NCBI GenBank assembly: GCA_947502815.1
Contig: CANNBH010000001.1
Location: 1,518,818 to 1,582,817 of the forward strand
Reading direction: 5' to 3'
Length of the DNA stretch: 64,000 nt
DNA from: an uncultured Erythrobacter sp.
Lineage (GTDB): Bacteria > Pseudomonadota > Alphaproteobacteria > Sphingomonadales > Sphingomonadaceae
The notes under the pieces: model-generated
The model's database searches: none
What the model saw: the letters and a program-made list of their open reading frames with translations, nothing else
What the model was told of the DNA's origin: nothing
Shown: one piece after another, positions 1-7,676 of the stretch
Layout of the letters: each line of letters opens with the position of its first letter
Numbering within the stretch: position 1 is the stretch's first letter
Position numbers and translations under genes: made by a program

Positions 1-2
1 AT

Positions 3-164
3 GAGGCAACCCTCGCAAGCCGCAGAGAGGCCTGGCATCCGCGCACGAATGACTATCAATCTGGCGCGCTTTGGCGCTATGCTCAAAACGTAGGGCCAGC
101 ACGCGACGGCGCTCTCACCCATCCCGGAGCAAAGGCGGAAACCCATGTTTTTGCGGATATTTAG
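3..164 (+). CDS. C-terminal fragment of an unassigned protein (gene begins before the window)
   Basis: The third plus frame is open from the window edge to a TAG at 162-164 and reads like coding sequence, ending in residues ETHVFADI. It overlaps the start of the next gene by 20 bases. The codon choice resembles that of the neighbouring genes. I do not recognise the family from 53 residues. It could also be an open frame by chance, so confidence is low. Confidence 0.35.
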   Translation, partial: EATLASRREAWHPRTNDYQSGALWRYAQNVGPARDGALTHPGAKAETHVFADI

Positions 165-513
165 CAGCGTAACACTCTTTGCGGCCTTGGCGGCGTGTGG
201 TTCAGCGACCGAGACGTCAGAAGGAGCGCCAGAAGGAAGCATGGTCAGCTGTGCAATCGGGCCGGGTTCTGATTTTTCGGACGTGTGCACGTTTGAGAAA
301 ATCTCAGGCGGAGAATTCGTGATCCATCACCCAGACGGTGGGTTTCGCAGATTTGCGCTTACTGACGACGCGGCTGCTCCGATTGGCGTGGCCGATGGTG
401 CAGAACCGCTGACTTTCCAAACCAACGGCGGCGAAGGCGGTATGCTCGAATTCAGCATGGCTGTTGATAGATACCGGCTTGATCCAAGCTTGATCGCCAT
501 CAACCCAGAATGA
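145..513 (+). CDS. small lipoprotein of unknown function
   Basis: A 122-residue protein with a short hydrophobic signal sequence ending in a lipobox, LAAC, with the acylated cysteine at residue 18. It is therefore predicted to be membrane-anchored outside the cytoplasm. The rest is acidic, with two further cysteines near residues 36 and 48, and has no domain I recognise. A GGCGGA sequence lies just upstream of the ATG. Its stop overlaps the ATG of nnr (510), so the two are probably co-transcribed, although no functional link to metabolite repair is evident. Confidence 0.7.
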   Translation: MFLRIFSSVTLFAALAACGSATETSEGAPEGSMVSCAIGPGSDFSDVCTFEKISGGEFVIHHPDGGFRRFALTDDAAAPIGVADGAEPLTFQTNGGEGGMLEFSMAVDRYRLDPSLIAINPE

Positions 514-1901
514 GCCACAATCAGGTCCTGACCACGGCTCAAATGCGCGCTGCAGAACAGGCGCTGTTTGATGCGGGGACCAGCGTTTATGAATTGATGG
601 AGATCGCCGCCGATTCTGCCGCTGAATGGGTAAGGCGGATCGCTGCGGGCCGCGCCATCACGGTGCTGTGTGGGCCGGGGAACAATGGCGGCGATGGGTA
701 TGTCATTGCACGTAAGCTGCAAGAGGCCGGCAATGCCGTCCAAGTGATCGCGCCGCTGCCTCCAAAAACCAAAGCTGCAATTAAGGTCCGCGACAATTGG
801 CAGGGGCAAATTGATAGCTCTGGTGGTCCGCATTCGGGCGAGGTGCTCGTCGATTGCTTGTTTGGCTGTGGATTGTCGCGCCCGCTCAGCGCGGAACACG
901 CTTTGTTGCTGCGTGATCTGGCAGAAAGGCACGCAACCACGATAGCGATTGACGTTCCGTCAGGCGTGGCGAGCGACACTGGGGCTCATTTGAACGACAA
1001 ATTGCCGGATTGCGATGTGACCTTGGCCCTCGGCGCGTGGAAGTATGCGCATTGGTCTTTGCCCGGGCGCTCAAATATGGGGGAACGCCGGCTTGTTCCG
1101 ATCGGAATCGGCCCTGCAGAAGTGGCGGCGCAACTCGTTTCAAAACCGCTTCTTCGCGCGCCCGCTGTTGATACGCACAAATATCGCAGAGGGCTGGCCG
1201 TGATCGTCGCCGGAGCCATGCCGGGAGCGAGCCAGCTTGCGGCAGCATCGGCCATGAGGGGCGGTGCAGGATATGTGAAATTGATCGCCGATGGGCCAGA
1301 GGCGAGCAGCAATCCGGCGCTGGTTATCGAAACTGGGCCATTGGAAGACGCCCTGAGCGATAAGCGTATCAACGCGTTGTTGATTGGCCCCGGTCTTGGG
1401 CGAGACTCTCATGCTGAGGACAAATTGGCGCAGGCTCTCAATTCACGCAGGCCCATAGTTCTGGATGCGGATGCCTTGGTTGCTCTCAAACCGTCTCAAT
1501 TGCCTGAGGATTTGCCTGTCATCGCGACCCCGCATGATGGTGAACTTGATATACTGTGCCGCAATTTTGGGGTCTTGGCTGAAACACGCCGGGATAAAGC
1601 GCGCGCTCTCGCCAAAATCAGCAAAATGATCGTCCTTGCCAAAGGGCCAGATAGCATCATCGCCGCCCCCGATGGCAGGCTTGGGATCGTCCCGCCCGCC
1701 TCAAGCTGGCTTTCCGTCGCGGGCAGCGGCGATGTGCTGGCAGGAATAGTGCTCAGCCGTCTGTCCGCTGGAGCGGATCCTTTTGACGCGGCCTGCGAAG
1801 CCGTTTGGCTGCACGCAGAGGCCGCCCGGTGCTGCGGCGCGGCGTTTACGCCGATGGAGCTGGCTCACCGCGTGTCTTCCGCGGTAGAGGCGTGTTTATG
1901 A
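510..1901 (+). CDS. nnr: bifunctional NAD(P)H-hydrate epimerase / ADP-dependent dehydratase
   Basis: This 463-residue protein repairs hydrated NADH and NADPH. The N-terminal YjeF_N domain interconverts the R and S hydrates; its signature CGPGNNGGDGYVIARK is at residues 54-69. The C-terminal ribokinase-like domain starts near residue 215 and dehydrates the S form using ADP. It carries GSGDVLAG at 405-412, with the catalytic-type Asp408. The protein is a little shorter than the roughly 515-residue E. coli enzyme. It overlaps the lipoprotein gene upstream and the methyltransferase gene downstream by ATGA junctions, which suggests a small operon. Confidence 0.95.
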   Translation: MSHNQVLTTAQMRAAEQALFDAGTSVYELMEIAADSAAEWVRRIAAGRAITVLCGPGNNGGDGYVIARKLQEAGNAVQVIAPLPPKTKAAIKVRDNWQGQIDSSGGPHSGEVLVDCLFGCGLSRPLSAEHALLLRDLAERHATTIAIDVPSGVASDTGAHLNDKLPDCDVTLALGAWKYAHWSLPGRSNMGERRLVPIGIGPAEVAAQLVSKPLLRAPAVDTHKYRRGLAVIVAGAMPGASQLAAASAMRGGAGYVKLIADGPEASSNPALVIETGPLEDALSDKRINALLIGPGLGRDSHAEDKLAQALNSRRPIVLDADALVALKPSQLPEDLPVIATPHDGELDILCRNFGVLAETRRDKARALAKISKMIVLAKGPDSIIAAPDGRLGIVPPASSWLSVAGSGDVLAGIVLSRLSAGADPFDAACEAVWLHAEAARCCGAAFTPMELAHRVSSAVEACL

Positions 1902-3139
1902 GCGAAATTTCAGAAATTATACGTCTCGCGGCAAAAGGCGACGGGATCACCGACAGCGGGGCGCATCACGCACGCGCCGTTCCGGGTGATCTGATTGGGG
2001 CAGACGGGTCCCTTAAACGCGGGCCGCACCATGTGGATGCGCCCTGCCAGCATTTTGGCTCATGCGGCGGATGCCAATTGCAGCATGCCGATGATGCCGT
2101 GCTGAGAGACTTTGTTCGTGGCCGAGTGGTGAACGCGGCCAAGGGGCAGGGACTTTCGATCGGTGAATTGCTGCCCGAACACCTTTCTCCGCAGCAATCG
2201 CGCAGGCGGGCGACACTGCACGGATTGCGCAAACAGGGCGGGGCTGTTGTGGGTTTCCGTGAAGAGGGCTCTCATCGCTTGGTCGATCTGCGCGAATGCC
2301 CGATCCTGCGCAGCGATTTGGCACAATTGATTGCTCCCTTGCGCGTGTTCATTGGAAAATACGGACCAAAGGGCAGTGCCGATATTGCGCTCTCGTTGAG
2401 CGATCAGGGTGTCGATCTGGGGCTAACCAATTTTGACTTGCAAGGGTTGGAAGCAACGGAGGCGGCGCTCGATTTTGCACGCGATAATGGTCTGGCGCGG
2501 TTAAGCATTGATCAGGGCTATGGCGCGGAAACAGTGTGGGAGCCGGAGCCTGCCACCATCACTTTATCGGGTTATCCGGTTGGCATGCCCGTCGGTGCCT
2601 TTTTACAAGCAACGCAAGATGCCGAAGATCAAATGGTCCGCGACGCTGCCGATTGGCTGACTGGTGCGCGGGTGACCGCCGATCTGTTTGCGGGTCTTGG
2701 GACATTTGCCTTTGCTCTTGCAAAGAGAGCGGCCGCGAATGCATCAGACAGCGGCAGCGCCCATAAGGTGTTGGCGGTGGAGGCTGAGCAAGCGGCGCAT
2801 CTGTCGTGCAAAAAGGCGGCTGCGCGCACGGGTGCGAATGGCGCAGGGCGGGTCCATGCGATGCACCGCGACTTGTTTCGCAACCCTTTGCAGGCTGCGG
2901 AGCTTAATCGCTTCGATGCCGTCTTGCTCGACCCTCCTCGGGCCGGAGCCAAGGCGCAAATTGCAGAGATTGCGCAGAGCGATGTTGCCCGCGTGGTTTA
3001 TGTGAGCTGCAATCCATCAAGCTGGGCGCGGGATGCCGCAGTCTTGGCAGAGGCGGGCTACAATCTGGCGCGGCTGCGTCCGGTGGGGCAATTCCGGTGG
3101 TCGACCCATGTTGAACTTGTGAGTCTTTTCGAACGTTAA
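1898..3139 (+). CDS. 23S rRNA/tRNA m5U methyltransferase, TrmA/RlmD family with iron-sulfur cluster
   Basis: A 413-residue class I SAM-dependent RNA methyltransferase that makes 5-methyluridine. A short TRAM-like N-terminus is followed by three cysteines at 50, 56 and 59 and a fourth at 134, the pattern of the RlmD (RumA) [4Fe-4S] cluster. The SAM site includes ADLFAGLGTFAFALAK. The catalytic motif YVSCNPSSWARD places the nucleophilic cysteine at residue 371, and a conserved glutamate follows in HVELVSLFE. I chose the ATG at 1898 because it overlaps the nnr stop; the frame stays open upstream only inside nnr. Whether the substrate is rRNA or tRNA cannot be told from the sequence. Confidence 0.93.
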   Translation: MSEISEIIRLAAKGDGITDSGAHHARAVPGDLIGADGSLKRGPHHVDAPCQHFGSCGGCQLQHADDAVLRDFVRGRVVNAAKGQGLSIGELLPEHLSPQQSRRRATLHGLRKQGGAVVGFREEGSHRLVDLRECPILRSDLAQLIAPLRVFIGKYGPKGSADIALSLSDQGVDLGLTNFDLQGLEATEAALDFARDNGLARLSIDQGYGAETVWEPEPATITLSGYPVGMPVGAFLQATQDAEDQMVRDAADWLTGARVTADLFAGLGTFAFALAKRAAANASDSGSAHKVLAVEAEQAAHLSCKKAAARTGANGAGRVHAMHRDLFRNPLQAAELNRFDAVLLDPPRAGAKAQIAEIAQSDVARVVYVSCNPSSWARDAAVLAEAGYNLARLRPVGQFRWSTHVELVSLFER

Positions 3140-3140
3140 T

Positions 3141-3935
3141 TCAGCTGCGCAAAGCGGCCAGAACCTGATTTTCGAGCCAAACCCGGTGATCGGGTGCGAC
3201 ATAGCCGTGACCGGCCCCTTCGCAGCGCCGGATGCGATCATCTGTTTTGTCCCAGGTGCTTTCAAACAACTGCGCTGTTCTATCACCTGTGGCCAGAAGG
3301 ATATGAACCGGCCCTTCGAAGCCGATCAATCCACCCTGCATTTCCTGCGCCAGCGATGAAGGTTGCGGGGAGGGCCGCAGCGCCGATGTTAGGCCGCGCG
3401 CAAGCTTGCGCAGATCCACGCCTCCGCGCAGCAATCGGGCGATTTCTCCGGGGCTCTTTAGCTTCTCAAGGTAACGTGACCGGATTGCTTCGGGAGCATG
3501 CTTATGGCCGTTCCCATCCTCTGCTCCTTCGCTCTCCTCAATGGTCCACGGATTGGATAGGATAAGACCGTCGCAACCCCGGCCACCCATCAGCATCAAG
3601 GCCGAGGCTGCATCGCAATTGCCGATGGCCAGAACACGCTCCATCTGCGGCGCCATCGCGCGGAACGCTTCGAGAGCGGCGCGGATGTCACCTTCGCTCG
3701 ATCGAAAACCTCGGTTGTCGCCTTCGCTGTCGCCAACACCGCGTCTGTCAAATCGAAAGACGGGGAAACCAGCAGCCGCAATCCGATTGGCCAAATGAGA
3801 TTGGCCAGCAAAAGCTCCTGAACGTATTTCATTGCCGCCGGTGACGATCAAAAGCCCGGTTGTTCCAGGAGCGGTATCAAGCGTGCCCCCGAGTTTGAGG
3901 CTGCCGCAGCCGAATTGGAATTGCAGTCGGCTCAT
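3141..3935 (-). CDS. alpha/beta hydrolase 1, exosortase A system-associated
   Basis: A 264-residue alpha/beta-hydrolase-fold protein of the type found beside exosortase A (TIGR03100-like). The oxyanion-side loop GGNEIRSGAF, the strand FRFDRRGVGDSEG near residue 60 and the C-terminal histidine motif GAGHGYVAP fit the fold. The nucleophile elbow reads GNCDA at 105-109, so cysteine 107 stands where most family members have serine. The start overlaps the end of hydrolase 2 by four bases, so the two are translationally coupled. Its stop is one base from the convergent methyltransferase stop. Its substrate is unknown; an acyl or aminoacyl thioester on the neighbouring acyl carrier protein is a reasonable guess. 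Confidence 0.85.
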   Translation of the reverse strand: MSRLQFQFGCGSLKLGGTLDTAPGTTGLLIVTGGNEIRSGAFAGQSHLANRIAAAGFPVFRFDRRGVGDSEGDNRGFRSSEGDIRAALEAFRAMAPQMERVLAIGNCDAASALMLMGGRGCDGLILSNPWTIEESEGAEDGNGHKHAPEAIRSRYLEKLKSPGEIARLLRGGVDLRKLARGLTSALRPSPQPSSLAQEMQGGLIGFEGPVHILLATGDRTAQLFESTWDKTDDRIRRCEGAGHGYVAPDHRVWLENQVLAALRS

Positions 3936-4615
3936 GATTGGGTGACCAATGTCTCAAGCACAATGCTGGCAAGTGCATCAGATTGCGCATTATCCTGATC
4001 TGGTTCAGCCCGCAGCCAAAGCCCAGCGCCGCCAAGTGCTTTTTGCTCAACACTTGTGATCCGTTCACCGACAACAGGCTCTGCCGTTTCGAGCTGATTC
4101 AGCATGGCGCTGCCGATAAACCACCCGTTTAATTCAATGCCTTGGCTGCGCCCGACCGTGAGCATTTGATCTGATGACGTGTCCCGGCCAGCCTCTCGTT
4201 CAGCGATGATCTTGGCCCGCATCATACCGCGCAGCAGCTTTGCGCCGGTTTGCGGAGCATAATGCCATCCGGGCAAAGATGCAGGCGCAATAAGAGCGCC
4301 CGCACGCACGCTTAGAAAATGCGTCACGCCAAATTGTTTTGCAGCGGCGTCAACGGCGCTGCGCCATGATGCGAGCGTCTGTTCGCTCAAAGGAGAGAGG
4401 CTATCGTTGCAACCCGGTAAATCAGGCAGAAAACAGTCCACTTCTGCGGAATTCAATCGGCGCATAAGCTGGACTGTGAAGCGGCGCATTTTGTTTGCTT
4501 CATCGAACAGCGCGGGAAGGATCAAAATGCGCCGATCGCGCCCTTCATCGAAGGATAACAGCAATTCTTCGCTGTCTTTTCCGCTTTCGAGCGGTGCTTG
4601 CCATGTGGCAATCAT
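3932..4615 (-). CDS. alpha/beta hydrolase 2, exosortase A system-associated
   Basis: A 227-residue protein resembling the second hydrolase of exosortase A loci (TIGR03101-like). It has the family's ILILPALFDEANKMRRF segment and FLPDLPGCNDS. The expected nucleophile elbow reads SVRAG, without an obvious serine, so catalytic competence is uncertain. I chose ATG 4615. A TTG at 4666 would lengthen the protein by 17 residues but would overlap the carrier-protein gene by 29 bases. It sits between the carrier protein and hydrolase 1 in a tight minus-strand set. Confidence 0.78.
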   Translation of the reverse strand: MIATWQAPLESGKDSEELLLSFDEGRDRRILILPALFDEANKMRRFTVQLMRRLNSAEVDCFLPDLPGCNDSLSPLSEQTLASWRSAVDAAAKQFGVTHFLSVRAGALIAPASLPGWHYAPQTGAKLLRGMMRAKIIAEREAGRDTSSDQMLTVGRSQGIELNGWFIGSAMLNQLETAEPVVGERITSVEQKALGGAGLWLRAEPDQDNAQSDALASIVLETLVTQS

Positions 4616-4637
4616 AGAAGGCTTGCCCGCCGCCCGT

Positions 4638-4988
4638 TCAGGCTTCGGCGAGCTTGCTTTCAGCAAAGGTGAGCAAACCGCCGTAGGTTTCTAACATTTC
4701 GCCATCCACATCATCATCTTCGATAACGATGTCGAGCCGATCTTCCATTTCGGTTAGCAACCCGGCGACGGCCATAGAGTCCAATTCCGGCAAATGGCCG
4801 AACAGGCCGCTGTCAGAGGTAAGCTCATCGGCTTGTTCTGGATCAATGCCCAGCACATCGGCAAGAATGGACTTCAGCTCTTCGTCCAAAGCCGCCCGGT
4901 TCATGGGAAGACCGCTGTCTTTTTCAGCCGGGGTTTCGCCAGACTTATCGCCCGTGGGCGTGCAATCTGAGGCTTGATCTGTGTTCAT
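4638..4988 (-). CDS. acyl carrier protein, exosortase A cassette
   Basis: A 116-residue acidic protein whose second half is a phosphopantetheine-binding carrier domain. The attachment motif LDSMAV places the modified serine at residue 71. About 30 residues of polar, low-complexity sequence precede the domain; a later start at Met29 would give a standard-size carrier protein. An AGAGGGA sequence lies upstream of the ATG at 4988, which favours the longer form. It lies between an acyltransferase and two hydrolases and opposite an AMP-forming ligase. This suggests that it carries an activated acyl or aminoacyl group made by the ligase. Confidence 0.88.
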   Translation of the reverse strand: MNTDQASDCTPTGDKSGETPAEKDSGLPMNRAALDEELKSILADVLGIDPEQADELTSDSGLFGHLPELDSMAVAGLLTEMEDRLDIVIEDDDVDGEMLETYGGLLTFAESKLAEA

Positions 4989-5058
4989 GTCTGAAAGTGA
5001 TCCCTCTTATGGGTCGCCAAACATTGGCGCACTAGCATACGCGGTTAGTCGGGGGCCC

Positions 5059-6090
5059 TTACCGGCGGGGCGGGGCGGGCGCAAGTTCGGGAACATCGCT
5101 TTGACTCAATCGGCCCAAAGTCTGGCGTGCTAAATCAGCCCATGCGGCCCCTTTTGCCATATTGAGGCAATCAATCCGATATCGCGGACGAACTGCGTTC
5201 ATCCAGTCCGCTTTGTATGGTTGATCGCCGGTTCCAAAATCGACCATGTCCACCCGATCAATATCGATTACGTGTTGGAACAAGGCGGCTGAAAGTGTTG
5301 TTCCAGCAGACAGTTTGCGCATACTTTCAAGATAGGCGAGCTTGTGAATATAGGCGGTTCCGTTTTCTACGGTCCAGCATTGTGCAGCAACCGGTTCGCC
5401 ATCATGCCACGCCATGCCAAAGCGCAGCCGTCCGCTGTCTGCTTCATCCTTGGCAAATTGGCGCAGCATTGCCGGGTGATCTTCCCGCGGCTTCCAGCTT
5501 GAGGCATAGATCCGCTCATAAGCATCCCAAAGCGTTTCATCGAAATGGGTTAGGACTTTGGTTTCGACCTTCTTGGCCTTGCGCTTAAGGGTCGTGCGAA
5601 GCGGCCCAGGGCGATCCGCCCAATATTGGGCAAAATCTTGGCCGCGAACATGCAGAATGTGATTGGTGTCACATGGCGTCACTTCAACGCGCCAACCCGC
5701 TTTGGTGAACGCCCGTGAAAGCCGTGTGGCGGACCCATCCTCATCCGGCACTGGTTCCAAAGTCACCCGGTGACCGCGTGCTTTTAGCCGGCTGGCAATC
5801 TCCGCCAGCAAAGAGTCCCCATGCTCACCGTCAGGAGCGAGCTGCCTCCAGGTAAAGCTGTACCAATTGCGCAAGGGGGCAATTCTTCCAGCATCTTCCA
5901 TCAAGGCCAGCGCGGCTTTGGTGTCGCTGTCGCTGTCGTCGGCAATAGCGATAAGGGGAGACAATCCTGTCTCTGCCAGCAAAGCAAACCAGTCGGCGCG
6001 ATCAAATGGCGAAGGCGCAGGCGCAACATTCCCCTTTGCAAAGAGATCATGCAAGACGTTAACCCTGTCGTGATACTGCGCTTCGATCAC
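5059..6090 (-). CDS. GNAT/FemAB-like acyltransferase (BioF2-type domain), exosortase A cassette
   Basis: A 343-residue protein with the double GNAT architecture of FemAB-like acyltransferases. The region around residues 180-300 has the LKRKAKKVE basic patch, FGMAWHDGEPVAAQCW and YIHKLAYLESMRKLSAGT, typical of BioF2-type acetyltransferase domains. The start is a GTG at 6090; no in-frame ATG lies upstream before a stop. That leaves only 35 bases before the divergent ligase gene. By analogy with FemAB proteins it may transfer an activated acyl or amino-acid unit to a sugar or lipid. The donor could be the adjacent carrier protein, but this is inferred from context alone. Confidence 0.8.
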   Translation of the reverse strand: MIEAQYHDRVNVLHDLFAKGNVAPAPSPFDRADWFALLAETGLSPLIAIADDSDSDTKAALALMEDAGRIAPLRNWYSFTWRQLAPDGEHGDSLLAEIASRLKARGHRVTLEPVPDEDGSATRLSRAFTKAGWRVEVTPCDTNHILHVRGQDFAQYWADRPGPLRTTLKRKAKKVETKVLTHFDETLWDAYERIYASSWKPREDHPAMLRQFAKDEADSGRLRFGMAWHDGEPVAAQCWTVENGTAYIHKLAYLESMRKLSAGTTLSAALFQHVIDIDRVDMVDFGTGDQPYKADWMNAVRPRYRIDCLNMAKGAAWADLARQTLGRLSQSDVPELAPAPPRR

Positions 6091-6125
6091 CGATTGTATG
6101 CCTTTTGCCCTATGCCTATTGATGA

Positions 6126-7676
6126 ATGACCATGTCTAACAGCCCCGATCCAACACCCTATCCGATAGATCGTCTCGCCGAATTGGCGGGGCTTTACGGG
6201 TACGGCGATGCACCGGCTCTGGTGCTGCGTGACGGTGTGCTTAACTATGATGAGTTAAGACAGCGTGTCGATTGGCTTGCCGGGTGGCTTGCCCGCGAAG
6301 TGCCAGAACGCGGCGCGCGGGTTGCGAGCTGGGGAGCAAAGGGTGAGCTGACGTGCCTAATGCCGCTAGCAGCGGCGCGGGCGGGGCTGATCTATGTTCC
6401 AGTCAATCCGCTGCTAAAACGCGCGCAGGCGGTGCATATCCTTGAAGATTGCAGCGCTCAGCTTTTGATTGGCACCGCGTCGCGCATTAGTTCGTTTGAG
6501 ACCGGCGATGCCCCCCACAACTGCACGATGGTAGAGGAAAGCGCAGCCTTGGCTGCGGCCTATGATGCGGCGATTGCCCATGGGCCTTCTGCCGCTGATC
6601 CTGATGATCTGGCGGCTATATTGTACACGAGCGGATCAACTGGGCGGCCAAAGGGGGTAATGCTGTCGCATGCCAATCTTTGGCTCGGCGCGGTCAGTGT
6701 CGCGCATTACCTTGGCATGGCGGGTGATGATGTGACTTTGGCGGTGCTGCCCTTGTCGTTCGATTATGGGCAAAACCAACTGTATTCGACTTGGATCGCC
6801 GGCGGCAGCGTGGTGCCGCTTGATTTCCTGTTTCCGAAGGACGTCGCAAAGGCGTGCGCCAAACATTCTGTTACGACGCTTGCGGCGGTGCCCCCTTTGT
6901 GGGTGCAATTGACCGAATTGGATTGGCCGCAAGATGCAAGCGTGCCGTTAAGGCGTCTAACCAACAGCGGCGGCGCCTTGACGGTGGATTTGGTAAACGG
7001 GCTGCGCCAGATATTTGCACAGGCCGATATCTATCCGATGTACGGCCTGACAGAGGCGTTTCGTTCGACCTATCTGGAACCATCGCTGGTTGCCGATCAT
7101 CCCACTTCGATGGGAACAGCCATCCCCTTCGCTGAAATCTTGGTCATTGATGATGATGGCGAAGTGGCCGGGCCTGATGAAGAAGGGGAACTGGTTCATT
7201 GCGGTCCATTGGTCGCAAAGGGGTATTGGCAAGACCCCGAACGAACGGCGCAGCGCTTCAAAACCGCCCCAGCAGCATCGCGTTATGGAGGCATGTCGGT
7301 TTGGTCAGGCGACCGGGTTAAAAGGGCCGCAAACGGCTTGCTCTATTTCGTCGGTCGCCGCGATGCGATGATCAAAAGCGCCGGCAACCGGATTAGCCCG
7401 CAAGAGATCGAGGAAGCCGCAATCGCAACCGATCTGGCGATTGAAGCGGTGGCACTTGGCATCCCAGATGAACGCTTGGGTCATGCCGTCCATTTGGTGG
7501 TGCGCGGCACGCAGGATGAGGCGGAACAAGCCAACTTTTCCAAAATGTTGCGCAAAGAACTTCCCAACTTTATGCAACCGCAAGCCATCCATTGGCGCGA
7601 CGCTATGCCGCTTAATCCCAATGGCAAAATTGATCGCACCGCGCTGACCCGCGAATTGACCGAGAAGAGCGCATGA
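6126..7676 (+). CDS. AMP-forming acyl-CoA ligase, exosortase A system-associated
   Basis: A 516-residue ANL-superfamily adenylating enzyme (TIGR03098-like). The ATP-binding loop LYTSGSTGRPKG lies around residues 166-177, YGLTEAF is the adenine-side motif, and the C-terminal lysine is in NPNGKIDRTAL (Lys501). It would activate a carboxylic acid as an adenylate and pass it to CoA or, more likely here, to the carrier protein encoded divergently. The start is ATG 6126, with a second ATG at 6132. Its last four bases overlap the decarboxylase gene, so the two are co-translated. Confidence 0.92.
   Translation: MTMSNSPDPTPYPIDRLAELAGLYGYGDAPALVLRDGVLNYDELRQRVDWLAGWLAREVPERGARVASWGAKGELTCLMPLAAARAGLIYVPVNPLLKRAQAVHILEDCSAQLLIGTASRISSFETGDAPHNCTMVEESAALAAAYDAAIAHGPSAADPDDLAAILYTSGSTGRPKGVMLSHANLWLGAVSVAHYLGMAGDDVTLAVLPLSFDYGQNQLYSTWIAGGSVVPLDFLFPKDVAKACAKHSVTTLAAVPPLWVQLTELDWPQDASVPLRRLTNSGGALTVDLVNGLRQIFAQADIYPMYGLTEAFRSTYLEPSLVADHPTSMGTAIPFAEILVIDDDGEVAGPDEEGELVHCGPLVAKGYWQDPERTAQRFKTAPAASRYGGMSVWSGDRVKRAANGLLYFVGRRDAMIKSAGNRISPQEIEEAAIATDLAIEAVALGIPDERLGHAVHLVVRGTQDEAEQANFSKMLRKELPNFMQPQAIHWRDAMPLNPNGKIDRTALTRELTEKSA

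Noticed and set aside
1..93. Thirty-codon frame starting at the first base
   Set aside because: It lacks context and is overlapped by a better open frame in the third phase.
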